From Neostapfia colusana (taxonomy: Eukaryota; Streptophyta; Magnoliopsida; Poales; Poaceae), in NCBI GenBank assembly GCA_030760725.1, contig JASWHV010000003.1, forward strand, positions 64,251,264 through 64,315,263: a stretch of 64,000 nucleotides of DNA. The letters run 5' to 3'. This document shows, piece after piece, positions 33,086 to 43,738 of the stretch. Below the pieces are notes generated by a model. The model made no database searches, was not told the DNA's origin, and worked only from the letters and a program-made list of their open reading frames with translations. Both the position numbers and the translations under genes were made by a program. Within the stretch, counting starts at the first letter, position 1. Every line of letters starts with the position of its first letter.

Positions 33086-36000
33086 ACTTTCTTGCCAACC
33101 TTATTGTCTTGGATTCCCAAGGGATTGACATAATACTTGGAATGGATTGGCTAAGCTAGCACAACGGAGTGATTCAATGTGCTGAGAGGATCGTGCGGTT
33201 GACAAGTGAGCACGATACTCGTATTTAGTTTGAGGCAGCCCAACCTACAACCGAGAAGGCAGCGCTGAACCACGTCGAAGAAGCGACATTGGAAAGCATT
33301 CCGGTGGTTCAAGAATATTCAGATGTGTTCCCTGAAGAACTTCCAGGTATGCCACCTGATCGGGACATTGAATTTGCAATTGATTTGGTACCCGGAACTG
33401 CACCTATAGCGAAGATGCCGTATAGGATGCCCGCTAATGAACTAGTGGAGCCCAAGAAGCAAATTTAGGAGCAGCTATAAAAGGGTTTTATACGCCCAAG
33501 CTCGTCACCATGGGGAGCCCCCGTGCTCTTCATAGACAAGAAGGATGGGACCCAAAGGATGTGTGTGGATTATAGGTCTCTCAATGAGGTGATGATCAAG
33601 AATAAGTACCTGCTGCCCCGTATATAGGACCTGTTCGACCAAATGAAAGGTGCCCGAATTGTCTTCGAGATTGATCTTCGGTCAGGATACTTCCAGCTGA
33701 AGATTAAGCCCTTCGACATACCCAAGACTGCATTTCGAACATGGTATGGTTCATATGAATATACAGTTATGTCTTTTGGGTTAATGAATGCACCCGCATA
33801 CTTTATGTACCTCATGAATAAGGTCTTCATGGAGTACTTGGACAAGTTCGTCGTGGTTTTCATCAACGACATCATGGTGTATTCGAAAAGCAAGGAAGAA
33901 CATGAAGAACACTTGAGGTTGACGTTGCAGAAACTGCGAGAGCATCAATTGTATGCTAAGTTCAGCAAGTGTCAATTTTGGCTAAAGGAGATATCGTTCC
34001 TAGGCCACATCATCTCTGAGGGAGGAGTATCGGTTGATCCTGGAAAAGTGGGAGATGTTCTGAAGTGGAACCATCCGCAGAATGTGAGAGATATTCGGAG
34101 TTTCCTTGGGATGGCTGGATACTACCGCCGGTTCATCAAGGATTTCTCCAAAATAGCGAAGCCTATGACTGAATGGCTAATGAAGGGGAAAACATTTCAG
34201 TGGACACAAGCGTGTCAAGAAAGCTTTGAAGAACTAAAGAAGAGATTAACAACAGCGCCGGTTTTGGTATTGTCGGACGTGAGCAAGAGCTTCGACATAT
34301 ATTGTAACGCATCAAGACAAGGGCTTGGATGTGTGCTCATGTAAGAAGGACAAGTGGTAGCTTATGCATCGAGACAACTAAAGAAACATGAGCTGAATTA
34401 CCCCACACATGACTTGGAACTTGCAGCCGTGGTACATGCCTTGAAGATTTGGAGACATTATATCCTTGGCCACCGATGTGAGATATACACGGATCACAAA
34501 AGCCTCAAGTATATATTCACGCAAACGGATCTGAATTTGAGGCAGCGTCGATGGTTGGAACTCATCAAGGATTATAATGTTGGAATCAACTATCACCCCG
34601 GAAAGGCCAATGTAGTAGCTGATGCGTTGAGCCGAAAGGGAGCATGTCACCAACTCACGGTTCAGGAGCTGCCACCCGATCTGCGCAAGGAGATCGAACG
34701 GTTACATCTCGGGTTCTTGAACTAGATGGAGGTGATACAACTGAACTCCTCGCTGGAACAAGAGATACGAGATGGCCAAGCAATGGATGAGGAAATCAAG
34801 GAAATCAAGGAAAGAATCCTACAAGGCATAGAAAAGGATTTCAAGGAAGACGAGAAAGGCACGCTTTGGTTAGGGAAAAGGATTTGTGTGCCTAACGTGA
34901 AGCACATCCGCGACACGATATTAAAGGAGGCACATGACTCACCTTATTCCATACATCCCGGCTGTACAAAGATGTACAAGGACCTAAAAACTTGCTATTG
35001 GTGGGATGGTATGAAAAGGGACATAGCTGAATATGTTGCCTTATGCGACACGTGCCAACGAGTGAAGGCCGAACATCAAAGACCCGCTGGATTGTTGCAG
35101 CCATTGAAAGTACCCGAGTGGAAGTGAGAAGACATCAGCATGGATTTCATAGTCGTACTTCCACGTACTCAGTCGGGTTATGACTCTATTTGGGTTATTG
35201 TGGACCGGTTGACGAAAACAACCCATTTCCTTCCTGTTAGAACCACGTACCACGTCGCACAACTAGCTGAGCTATAGATGGAGCAAATCGTGTATCGCCA
35301 TGGAGTTCCGAAGAGGATAGTTTCAGATCGGGGTTCTCAATTTACCTCTAGGTTCTGGAAGAAGCTGCATGAAGCCATGGGTACACGACTGAATTTCAGC
35401 TCCGCTTATCACCCACAAACCAACGGGCAAACTGAGAGGATAAATCAAATTTTGGAAGACATGTTGAGAGCTTGCGCCTTGAAACATGGGTGTAATTGGG
35501 ATAGGAGCTTGCCGTATGCTGAATTCTCATACAACAACAGCTACCAAGCCAGCTTAAAGATGTCACCTTTCGAAGCATTGTATGGTATACGGTGTAGAAC
35601 GCCGCTGTTCTGGAATGAGACCGGAGAGAGCCAAGTGTTTGGACCCGAAGTGCTGCAACATGCCAAAAAACAAGTCCAAACGATACGAGAAAACTTGAAG
35701 GCTGCTCAGTCACGACAAAAAGGTTATGCGTACAATAGGCGAAGAAAATTTACCTTCGAAGTGGGAGACTTCATGTATCTTAAGGTATAGCCTATCCGAG
35801 GCCAACGGCGGTTCAACGTCAAATGCAAGTTAGCACCTCGCTACATCGGGCCATTCAAGATTTTGGGCAAGCGAGGAGAATTAGCCTATCAACTAGAGCT
35901 ACCAAGGCACCTTTCCGACGTGCACGACGTGTTTCACGTATCCCAACTCAAGAAGTGCTTGAGAGTGCCGGAAGAACAAGTACCGATGGATGAGCTCGAA

Positions 36001-36224
36001 CTTCAAGAGGATCTGACCTACGCGGAATACCCCGTCAAAATTTTGGACGTGAAGGAAAGGGTCATGAGGAACAAAGTGATCCATTGGTGCAAGGTACAAT
36101 GGAGCCATCACACGGAAGCCGAAACTACATGGGAGCATGAGGAAGATCTCAAGGCAGAATTCCCTCATCTATTCTCCACTCTATCGAATCTCGAGGGCGA
36201 GATTCAGTTTAAGGGGGGTAGGTT
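33086..36224 (+). pseudogene. pol: B Pol remainder (RT-RNase H-integrase-chromodomain), heavily mutated
   Basis: It continues protease ([16 protein letters not shown]), RT ([49 protein letters not shown]), RNase H ([11 protein letters not shown], where Asp reads Asn), integrase (HPGCTKM...[40 protein letters not shown]) and chromodomain (VKILDVKERVMRNKVIHWCKVQW...TTWEHEEDL). The RT box reads FINDI, with the first catalytic Asp as Asn. In-frame stops lie near 33158, 33226, 33466, 33477, 33626, 34342, 34723, 35125, 35276 and 35788. The last frame runs through the PPT into the LTR without a stop. Confidence 0.92.
36211..36224 (+). other. B polypurine tract
   Basis: AAGGGGGGTAGGTT directly before the 3' LTR; plus-strand primer. 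Confidence 0.88.
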
Positions 36225-38969
36225 TGTAACACCCTCAAATTCATTACCATGCATTACATACATTTTTCATGTAGAGAAGCATTATAAAAGAAGTAGAAAT
36301 GGGGAAAGAACCCTAGAAATGGAGAAGGAACTATAGAAATAGAGAAATAACCATATAAATGGAGAAAGAACCATAGAAATGGAGGAAGGAACCATATAAA
36401 TGGAGGAAAACCATAGAAATGGAGAAGGGAAATATAGAAATGGAGAATGGGGCATAGAAATTGAGAGGGGAACGTAGAAATGGAGAATGGGACATATAAA
36501 TGGAGAGGGGAATGTAGAAATAGAACAAGTGACATAGAAATGGTGAGGAATGGGAAAAAGATAGCAGAAATGAGCCATTTCCGAAATTCCCACAAAATTT
36601 CCCAAAAATTTACAAATTCCCAATTCCACAAAGGGGGGAATTTTCCCCACATTTGGGGGGTTAAAATCCCCAAGGCCGCCGCACCCAACTAAAGGATAAG
36701 TTGGTTGAGTTCCAAATTGAGTAGGACTCCTCCTTTCTCCCCCTTATAAATACAACCCCAGCCCCCCCCCCCTTTTTGGACGCAACCTCCCCCTCCCCCT
36801 CCAAGTCGCCGACTTGGAGCCCCTGCCCCCCCCCCAACTCGCCGAGTTGGCCACCCCCCTGCCAGAGTTTGGTCGCCGGTGAGCCCTGCCGACAAGCCCT
36901 GCCGGTGAGCCCCGCCGACGAGCCCCGCCGTCGAGCCCCAACGTCGAGCCCCGCCGTTGAGCCCTGTCGTCGAGACCCGTCGACGAGCCCCGTCACGCCT
37001 CGCCGTCGCCAGAAAAGAAGCCGACGATCTGTCCTACCCTAATCTTCCATAGAAAAATTCCCCGCTGCGCTGTTTCTACGCATCCGTTTTCTTCGCCCCC
37101 TTCGAGCAGAAACTCTTGCATGTGGACAGATCGTGTTTTGATCGGTTTTTGATGGTGGCATTGATCTAGATCTTGAGTCAAGATCATCACCACATCCACA
37201 CTTGATCCCAGCACCCTTGTTCATCATAAAACCCCATGAAAGCCCGTTAAAACATGCAAGAACACGTACAAACTGGTTTAATAAAACAGCACCATAGGAT
37301 TTGCATTCATCTACCCCCATTGCATCTTGAGTAAAGTTTGTGCATGATGATTGATTGCTGTAAATTTTGTATGTGTGTGGTCGTGAGTAGAAGGACAAGC
37401 TCAAGAGGCCATCTACGAGGATCTACAGCACCAAGACTTCGAGACGCTTGAGCAACAAGAGCCACGGGAGCAAGGCAAGTGCCCCTTGACCATATTGATC
37501 CCATGTTTCGAAACTGTTTTGTTTGCGAAAACTCATATGCTTGAGTCAACTTGATGGGACATCCTTTTATAGAAGTTTACTAGTTTTGTTATCCATCCTT
37601 GTCGCCGGGAAAGTTGATGAGTCGGGTATGGTCGATTTTCCTTTTTGCTTCGCTTAATTTACGGGACACGGGAAGCTGAATTAAAGCATGGTGCGCTACT
37701 GCACTCATGAGAATAAAGATGATGATAACTTGATGATGTTGATGAGCATGGAATCGGGGAGATCTAGGTAAGATTGGTTCGTGTATGTTGCTGAATGAGA
37801 TGGTGGTTTACTTGCCGTAGATCTAAGGACCGGTTCATGCCAGCACATGCTAGGAAAACACTGCCACCACAAGGCCAAATATGGGTGCGGCTTAGCTGAT
37901 TAATTAGGTGTGTTGCTAGCTTGTTATGGATCGTTGGATGGAGCGGCGAATGGGAGTTGAGAAGGACTGCCCTGGGAACTGCATTGCACAAGAGGGGGCC
38001 CGTGGGTGGGAGAATGGTGATTCGAGCCTGTCGGTGAAACCTCAGTGGGTCCGTACATCTAGTAGCCCTTTGTAAAGACAATTTTGTGATCTCTTGACCA
38101 TACACCGACGGTTGTGTACTGGTATAATGGAGGTTCTGTAGTCGCCGACGGGTGACGAAATTACGAACTTGTGGGTAAAGTGGTGCCACCTCTGCAGAGT
38201 GTAAAACTATCATGATAGCCGTGCTTCCGGTCACAAGCACCTGGCCAACTTACATGATTAGAGGGAAAACTTGGGATGGTTATTCGGTATGGTTATGGTA
38301 TGGTCATTGGGATTGGTTTCGGGACTGTTTTGAGTCATGACAATGAGTTTGGTTTTGTCTATATGAATATGAGATGGTTATGAATATTTATGAGCATGAG
38401 ATGAACTTGAGAAATATTAATGGCTGGATAAGACTTGATAAATGATGAATTATGATGAGAGAATATTGCTGAATTATTTGATTATGATGGGATAAATTTC
38501 ACCTAGAAATAGTTTCTGTTTTTACCTTGTTTATGAAATAAAACTTGCTTGTTGCAATGAGCCTTTTTCTTTTCTACCTTGTTGTAAGCTACATGTCATA
38601 CTTTTCCCACACTTGCTGAGTACGACATGTACTCACCCTTGCATTACCACATAAACATCAGCTACAGGAGATGAGTATTTCGAGGACCATGTGGAGTACT
38701 AGGCGTGCGAACTACTGTCAACATGCCTGTGGAGATGAAGATTGGAGCATGCTGTTTAGTTAATTCCGCTGTCGTTTAGAGACTTCCGCTGCAAGAATAA
38801 GTTAGAGATTCATGAGTGAGACATTGAGTCATTGTAATAAAGTATTTAAACACTTTTTATTCGTGGTTATTTTCTGAGTTCAGTTTGTGGAATACATGTG
38901 TATGTGTGATGAACATCCTGGGCACACATATGCGTTCACTTGGTTCTATTTTCGGAACCGGATGCCACA
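36225..38969 (+). repeat. B 3' LTR
   Basis: 2745 bp, TGTAACACCC...GGATGCCACA. It differs from the 5' LTR mainly by copy number in the ~20-bp minisatellite (36296-36545) and by a ~100-bp deletion near 37068 that removes the GTAGGT donor-like site. TATA box 36745-36750, GC donor 37474/37475, hairpin 38617-38635. Followed by GAGAG. Confidence 0.93.
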
Positions 38970-39043
38970 GAGAGTACGACGAGCTACTATGTCATATTTT
39001 GGAAACACTGTGGTTGTCATAAAATCACCAAAAAGGTGGAGAT
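38970..39043 (+). other. Copia D tail and polypurine tract
   Basis: The right target duplication GAGAG (38970-38974) is followed by D sequence ending in AAAAAGGTGGAGAT (39030-39043), the polypurine tract of D. It matches the minus-strand tract of C at 10720-10733. Confidence 0.8.
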
Positions 39044-39934
39044 TGAAAGTGCATCTAGGCTAAATCCACGTGGGTTTTGATGACTGATGATAACACTTAA
39101 GGGACTAATGAGCATTACAAGTGTAAGTACTGGTGATTAAGAAATCGACGGAGATGGATGCACTCAAAAAGGGAAAAGAGGAGAAAAAGGTAAAAATACA
39201 CGAAGAGTAGAATTTAGTGTTTAAATTCTCTTGCATTGAGTTTAGCCTTTTAGTATGAGTGTGTTCATAGGGTCAAAGTGTTGAAATAACCTAAGAGCTC
39301 TTAGTCCAATTTTAAGTTAGTTAGAGAGAAGAGTTAAGACAGCCCTAAGAACAGGGCCGGACTTGTCCGGGCTGGAAGGCTCGACTAGTCCAGCCACATC
39401 GGACTAATCCGATGTTAGACGGACCAGGAGTTTGTGTGAGTTTGGACTTGTCCATTTGGGGATGGACTAGTCCGTAGTGAGTGTGTCTAAGTCCTTTAGG
39501 AACTAAGTCCTGAAGGACCAGACTAGTCCGCCCTTGGGGGCCGGACAAGTCCGCTCTGCTAGACTAGTCCGTTTCTAACCAGAACAAGAGTTTTTGTGTG
39601 AGATCGGACTAGTCAATTATGAGTAAGACTAGTCCGTTTGAGACTTGGAAGGGGCTGCGGGGACTAAGTCCTGGATGGCCGGACTTGTCCGCCCTTTGAG
39701 GCCGGACTAGTCCGATGGACCAGACTTGTTCGTTCTCAACCGGAACAATTGTTTCCATGTGAGATCGGACTAGTCCGTTATTGAACGGACTAGTCTGTGG
39801 CGTTGTGACCGTTTGAATTCAAAAGGAGGCAGGGGACCATGTGGTTGGTGCAGTGTGACATCACCAGTCCCCACAGGCCGGACTAGTCCGAGGTTAAAGG
39901 CTGGACTAGTCCGGACTTTTTTTGGTAGCAACGG
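39044..39934 (+). repeat. Copia D 3' LTR, U3 part
   Basis: It begins TGAAAGTGCATCTAGG, like the C LTR start, and carries the GGACTAGTCC palindrome series (39360-39915). From 39392 on it matches the 5' remnant at 6171-6690. It is cut at 39934 by gypsy A1; AACGG (39930-39934) is the expected left target duplication. The remainder lies beyond the window. Confidence 0.85.
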
Positions 39935-41667
39935 TGTAACACCCTAAAACATGCTAAAGAGGGGAATATAAAAATTTTTGGATGTATTGCATGTGGTGCA
40001 GAAATTCAAATTCAAACTGGAATTTAGATTTGAATCAAACCAGAAAAAGGAAAAGGAAAAAAAAACAAAAAGGAAAAACAAACAGGCCAGTGGGCCGAAA
40101 CCCGCCAGCCGGCCCAGATCCCGCGCGCGCCCCTCTCCCTCTCTCCCTCTCTCTGATGCGCGGGGCCCGCCCGTCATCTTCTTCCCCCGAGCGCCCCAAC
40201 CGACCCCGGCCCTCTCTCGCGCCCGATCACAACCGACCCTCCGGAACCCACGCTTCCAGCCTCGATTCTCGGTCCTGGGCACCCCAGCGCGATCTCAACA
40301 GACCCGCCGCCCTCCTTAGCCCATTTAAACGCCGAGATACGCCCTTGTTTCCTCCCCGATCGACTCGCTTCAGTGCCAGTGAGACCGAGACCCTCTCTGC
40401 TGTTTTCTCCCAACCTTCGCCCGATTTCTCTGATCTAACGGGCTTGTCACGTTCCACCGCCGCCGGGGAGCACTGCAGGTGAAGGAAACGACGTGTATTA
40501 TGCTCCAACAGTCGCTCCGACGAGCACCGAGTGCCATTGTCAAACTTCGACGCCGCCGACCGACTTCCAGGGCCTCCGAGTGCAGGAAAATCCCTAGGTG
40601 AGCATCCCCTACCCCTCTGCAGCCGATCCGTGCAAAAAGATGCGAGTTCTAGCGTGTAGCGGCAAAAATCGAGGTTGCGCCGGCGAGATCGCCGCCCCTG
40701 TCGCCGCGCACCGCCGCGCGCGCGGGCTGGCTCCGGCCAGGGCGACGTAGCCCCGTGAGGCCCGTCCATTTTAAATTGTGCGGTTCCTATTAGATCTACC
40801 CGTACCGCTTCGGCGATCTAATCTGAGCCGTCTGTTTTATATCCAACGGCCCACGTCAGCCCCGCATTGTAAAGGTCGGGATTCATACGCGCTACCCCCT
40901 GGGGATCTCGGAAAATATGAGCTAGCCCCGGAAACTTCTGATCTAGCCCCTGGACCTTCAGAAATTCAAAAAAAATAGGAAAACCCCTCTGTTATGAGTA
41001 ATTAGGCCCCTGAAAATTTAGGAAATAGTAAATTAAACCCTACAGTAGGGTGGATTTGCCTTTTAGACCCTATAGGATATTAAATTCAGAAATTTGAACA
41101 TGTGACTAGGATTTAAATTTAAATGGTGATGTAAACACATGTGCAAATATAAGTTTAAACTCTCCTAGCACTTGTAAAACTTTAGAATGAGTTAAAAATA
41201 TATTTTAGGCTGAAATGAAATCTGCCTAAGTGTTGCTCATTTTTATTATCTCTAGAGACACATTTTAGGCAAGGAAATAATTCTAAAAACGGGTAAAATA
41301 AATTTAAATTGTTTCACATCAGAGAGGAAGTTCAAAAATATTTTATTGAACATTTTTAGATCAGAACCTATTCTGTTTAGGTGATAGTCTTACTACTTTA
41401 ATAGTAAAGTTTACTTTTAGGCATAGAAAATAAATCTGAAAATATAGGAAAATAGGTATGCATAATTAGAAAATGATAAATGAGGTCTCCAAATCCAAAA
41501 ACTTCAATTTAGGATTTTGTAGAAGATCTGAGAACCTATTTGGAGTAGGAAATTATCTTTCATGCAAACTTTGTGGCTAAGAAGTGTATTAATTAAATAT
41601 AAAGAATTTGTTCGAATTGGAAATTCATATATAGGGTGCAAATAGAAATCTGAATACAAAAGTTAGA

Positions 41668-41702
<35 letters not shown>

Positions 41703-43335
41703 TAAAAGTGCATGTAGGCCTAAAATCAACACATCTAGGGTAAACACAACATTTAGAAATGTGAATGACTTTCATATGTATGTATGTGTGGTTTGCATGA
41801 AGTGAAAGTGTGGACTATGGCTTATGGATTGTTGTTTTCTTTTGCTATGTGTATTGGCATGAGTAGAACCTTCCCCAGAGCAAGTTCTCCCCTTCCAAGA
41901 CCAAGACTTTCCATTCCCAGAGCAGCAGGAAGAAGGCAAGTGTCCTTGACCACTTTGATCCTATACTAGGATGTGTAGTTAGAATTTAATTGCATGGTCA
42001 ATTTGGAATATGATACCCATGCTAGGAAGTTTCCCTAGAATTGCATTATCTTGTTTCCTTGTAGCTTGGGTTGGGATTTATTTTACTATGTCATTCATTC
42101 ATATTACTTATGCTTAGCCATGCTTAGAATAGGATAAGTGGGATATGAGATCATCAACTTGTTTACCTTACTCTTGAATGAGATATTGTGAGTTATGTAG
42201 AGGTAGGGATCGAGGCAAGTTGGATGATTTGGTTGGTGCTGGGTGCACGAGACTCGGGTTTGTGTTTAGTACTTGCCTGGATCCTAAGGACCGGTTCATG
42301 GAGCATGTAACCTGGCTTTACCGTGCCAACCACATGCTGAGATGGGGCAGCTTGGCCAATTAATTAGGTGTATCCCCGGCGTAGTATGGGTGTTTTGGAT
42401 GGTGTGGGGAATAGGTGTCAGCTGGACTACCATATGAACCGCAAGGCTCAAGAGAGGGCCACTGCAGCGGGGTTGGAGCCTCTTGTATGCTGTTAGGGAT
42501 GAAACCTCAGTGGGCCACGCTCGTCAGGAATCCCTTTGTAAAGGCCTCGTAGTGATCTCCTGGCTACACACCTGGGAAGTGTGAATGTGGTTCGCGGCCA
42601 CTAGCATAATGGAGGGTCTTTTAGTCCACCCGGCAATGGGGGATGAAATCACTACATGTGGGTATAGCGGTGCAAACTCTGCAGAGTCAAAACTGTCATG
42701 ACAGACGTGCTCACGGTCAAGAGCGGCTTGGACTCATTCATGATTAGAGGATGATGAATTGGGAAGTTGAGGATGTTAAGCGGGAAGCTTAACATTGGAG
42801 ATGGGACCATGTTTACTTGATGGTGGATTGAGGGATTGGGACCATTTCACCTATGTAGTAATGTCGGTGCTTAATAAGCTAAGGTGATAGGTAATAATTG
42901 CATAGTGCTTTAACCAAGGGTTCAACCTCTCCTTGCTCTAGCCATGCATGACATAACTTTCCCACACTTGCTGAGTACCAAGGGTACTCAAACTTGCTTT
43001 TCTGTTGGTTTAAATTGCTGCTCAGGTCAAGGGGATGATGTGGTGTTCAATGGCCAAGACTTTAGACCCGAAGAAGGTTTCTAGGTTCACGTAGTCCCCC
43101 GGGCAACGCCTGTGACGGAGCCCACAAGATTTATATTCCGCTGCTGTTTTATTTACATGTTATGATCATATTATCGTCCATCGAGACGTTATGCTATGTA
43201 AGACTTATTTTTATATTCGAACACTTGGCTTATAATAAATGATGCTTCACTATTTGTCATCACATGTATGAGAGAATGATCCTGGCATACATGTGATATT
43301 CACTCGGTTGTTCTTCGGAGAAACCGGGTGTGACA
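39935..43335 (+). repeat. A1 5' LTR
   Basis: TGTAACACCC...GGGTGTGACA, 3401 bp. The TATA region is degenerate (TTTAAA near 40324) where other copies have TATATAA. A donor-like CTAG/GTGAGC lies near 40598; an (AT)n run at 41672-41699; the candidate leader exon ends at AAG/GCAAGT (41935/41936); R-region palindromes are at 42676-42704 and 42972-42990. Confidence 0.92.
41672..41699 (+). repeat. (TA)14 microsatellite
   Basis: Fourteen TA units; the same site in the 3' LTR (62493-62502) has about five. Confidence 0.95.
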
Positions 43336-43339
43336 GAAG

Positions 43340-43351
43340 TGGTATCAGAGC
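43340..43351 (+). other. A1 primer binding site
   Basis: TGGTATCAGAGC four bases after the LTR; complementary to initiator tRNA-Met. Confidence 0.93.
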
Positions 43352-43552
43352 CAAGGTCGCCCGTAGGAACGTGGACCTAGGTAGAAATGGACGTATTTAA
43401 GGACCCTATTTTCTTAAAAACTATTTTACAAAGGTGTGGGTTGAAAGTGTTATTTAATGGGGTCACTTTATTCACCTTGTCCCAACTTTTATTCAAAATA
43501 CAATCTTTATTTAATTCTTATCTAACTTAATTTTAAATGCTTTATGTTTTAG

Positions 43553-43738
43553 ATGGTTCGCATGATCCGCACCGCCCGCAAGTCCACCGGAGGGAGAGTT
43601 CCTGTAGTTGCCCTTGCCTTGAGAGAGGAGAACCGTCCGGTGACGTACCACTCCTACGGGTTGGCAGTAGGAGGCTTGTTGCGCCGTATTCGGCGTATGC
43701 TCCACGCCGCCGGCAATGTTGGCAAGCTGATCATACAC
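43553..43738 (+). pseudogene. A1 ORF0, 5' part with H3-tail mimic
   Basis: ATG at 43553 follows TTTATGTTTTAG, a splice-acceptor-like end. Codons 1-62 start MVRMIRTARKSTGGRVP. After Met, position 2 (R), positions 6-13 (TARKSTGG) and position 16 (P) equal histone H3, and positions 20-21 (LA) also agree. A basic, Leu-rich stretch follows (GGLLRRIRRML). The frame is broken after codon 62 by solo LTR 43739-47174 and resumes at 47180 in frame. Complete, it would have 256 codons. There is no histone fold. A2 has the same N-terminus. Confidence 0.85.

Larger units (their letters stand above)
27258..38969 (+). mobile_element. Full-length gypsy chromovirus B with TSD GAGAG
   Basis: 5' LTR 27258-30082, PBS 30086-30097, ORF0, gag, pol with a C-terminal chromodomain, PPT 36211-36224 and 3' LTR 36225-38969. 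The perfect 5-bp duplication GAGAG flanks it. Protein order PR-RT-RH-IN-chromodomain and the sequence type point to the Tekay/Del side of the chromoviruses, and grass members with ORF0 are known (RIRE3/RIRE8 type). Coding capacity is lost: about ten stops in pol and a changed RT active site. Confidence 0.95.

Noticed and set aside
40000..40980. Open frames in the GC-rich part of the A LTR (also 43849-44640, minus 54544-55173)
   Set aside because: They vary in frame and length between LTR copies and overlap the TATA and leader region; no domain seen.
42178..42363. A 61-codon open frame repeated in each family A LTR (also near 27, 1500, 46013, 62979 and minus 52939)
   Set aside because: All copies belong to one LTR family, so similarity is expected without coding. 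The frame lies in the structured R region and has no recognisable domain.
43336..43360. tRNA gene signal at TGGTATCAGAGC
   Set aside because: It is only the 12-base primer binding site; no cloverleaf surrounds it.
43553..43738. A true histone H3 gene
   Set aside because: Only the tail agrees; the histone fold is absent, and the frame lies in the ORF0 position of a gypsy element in two copies.
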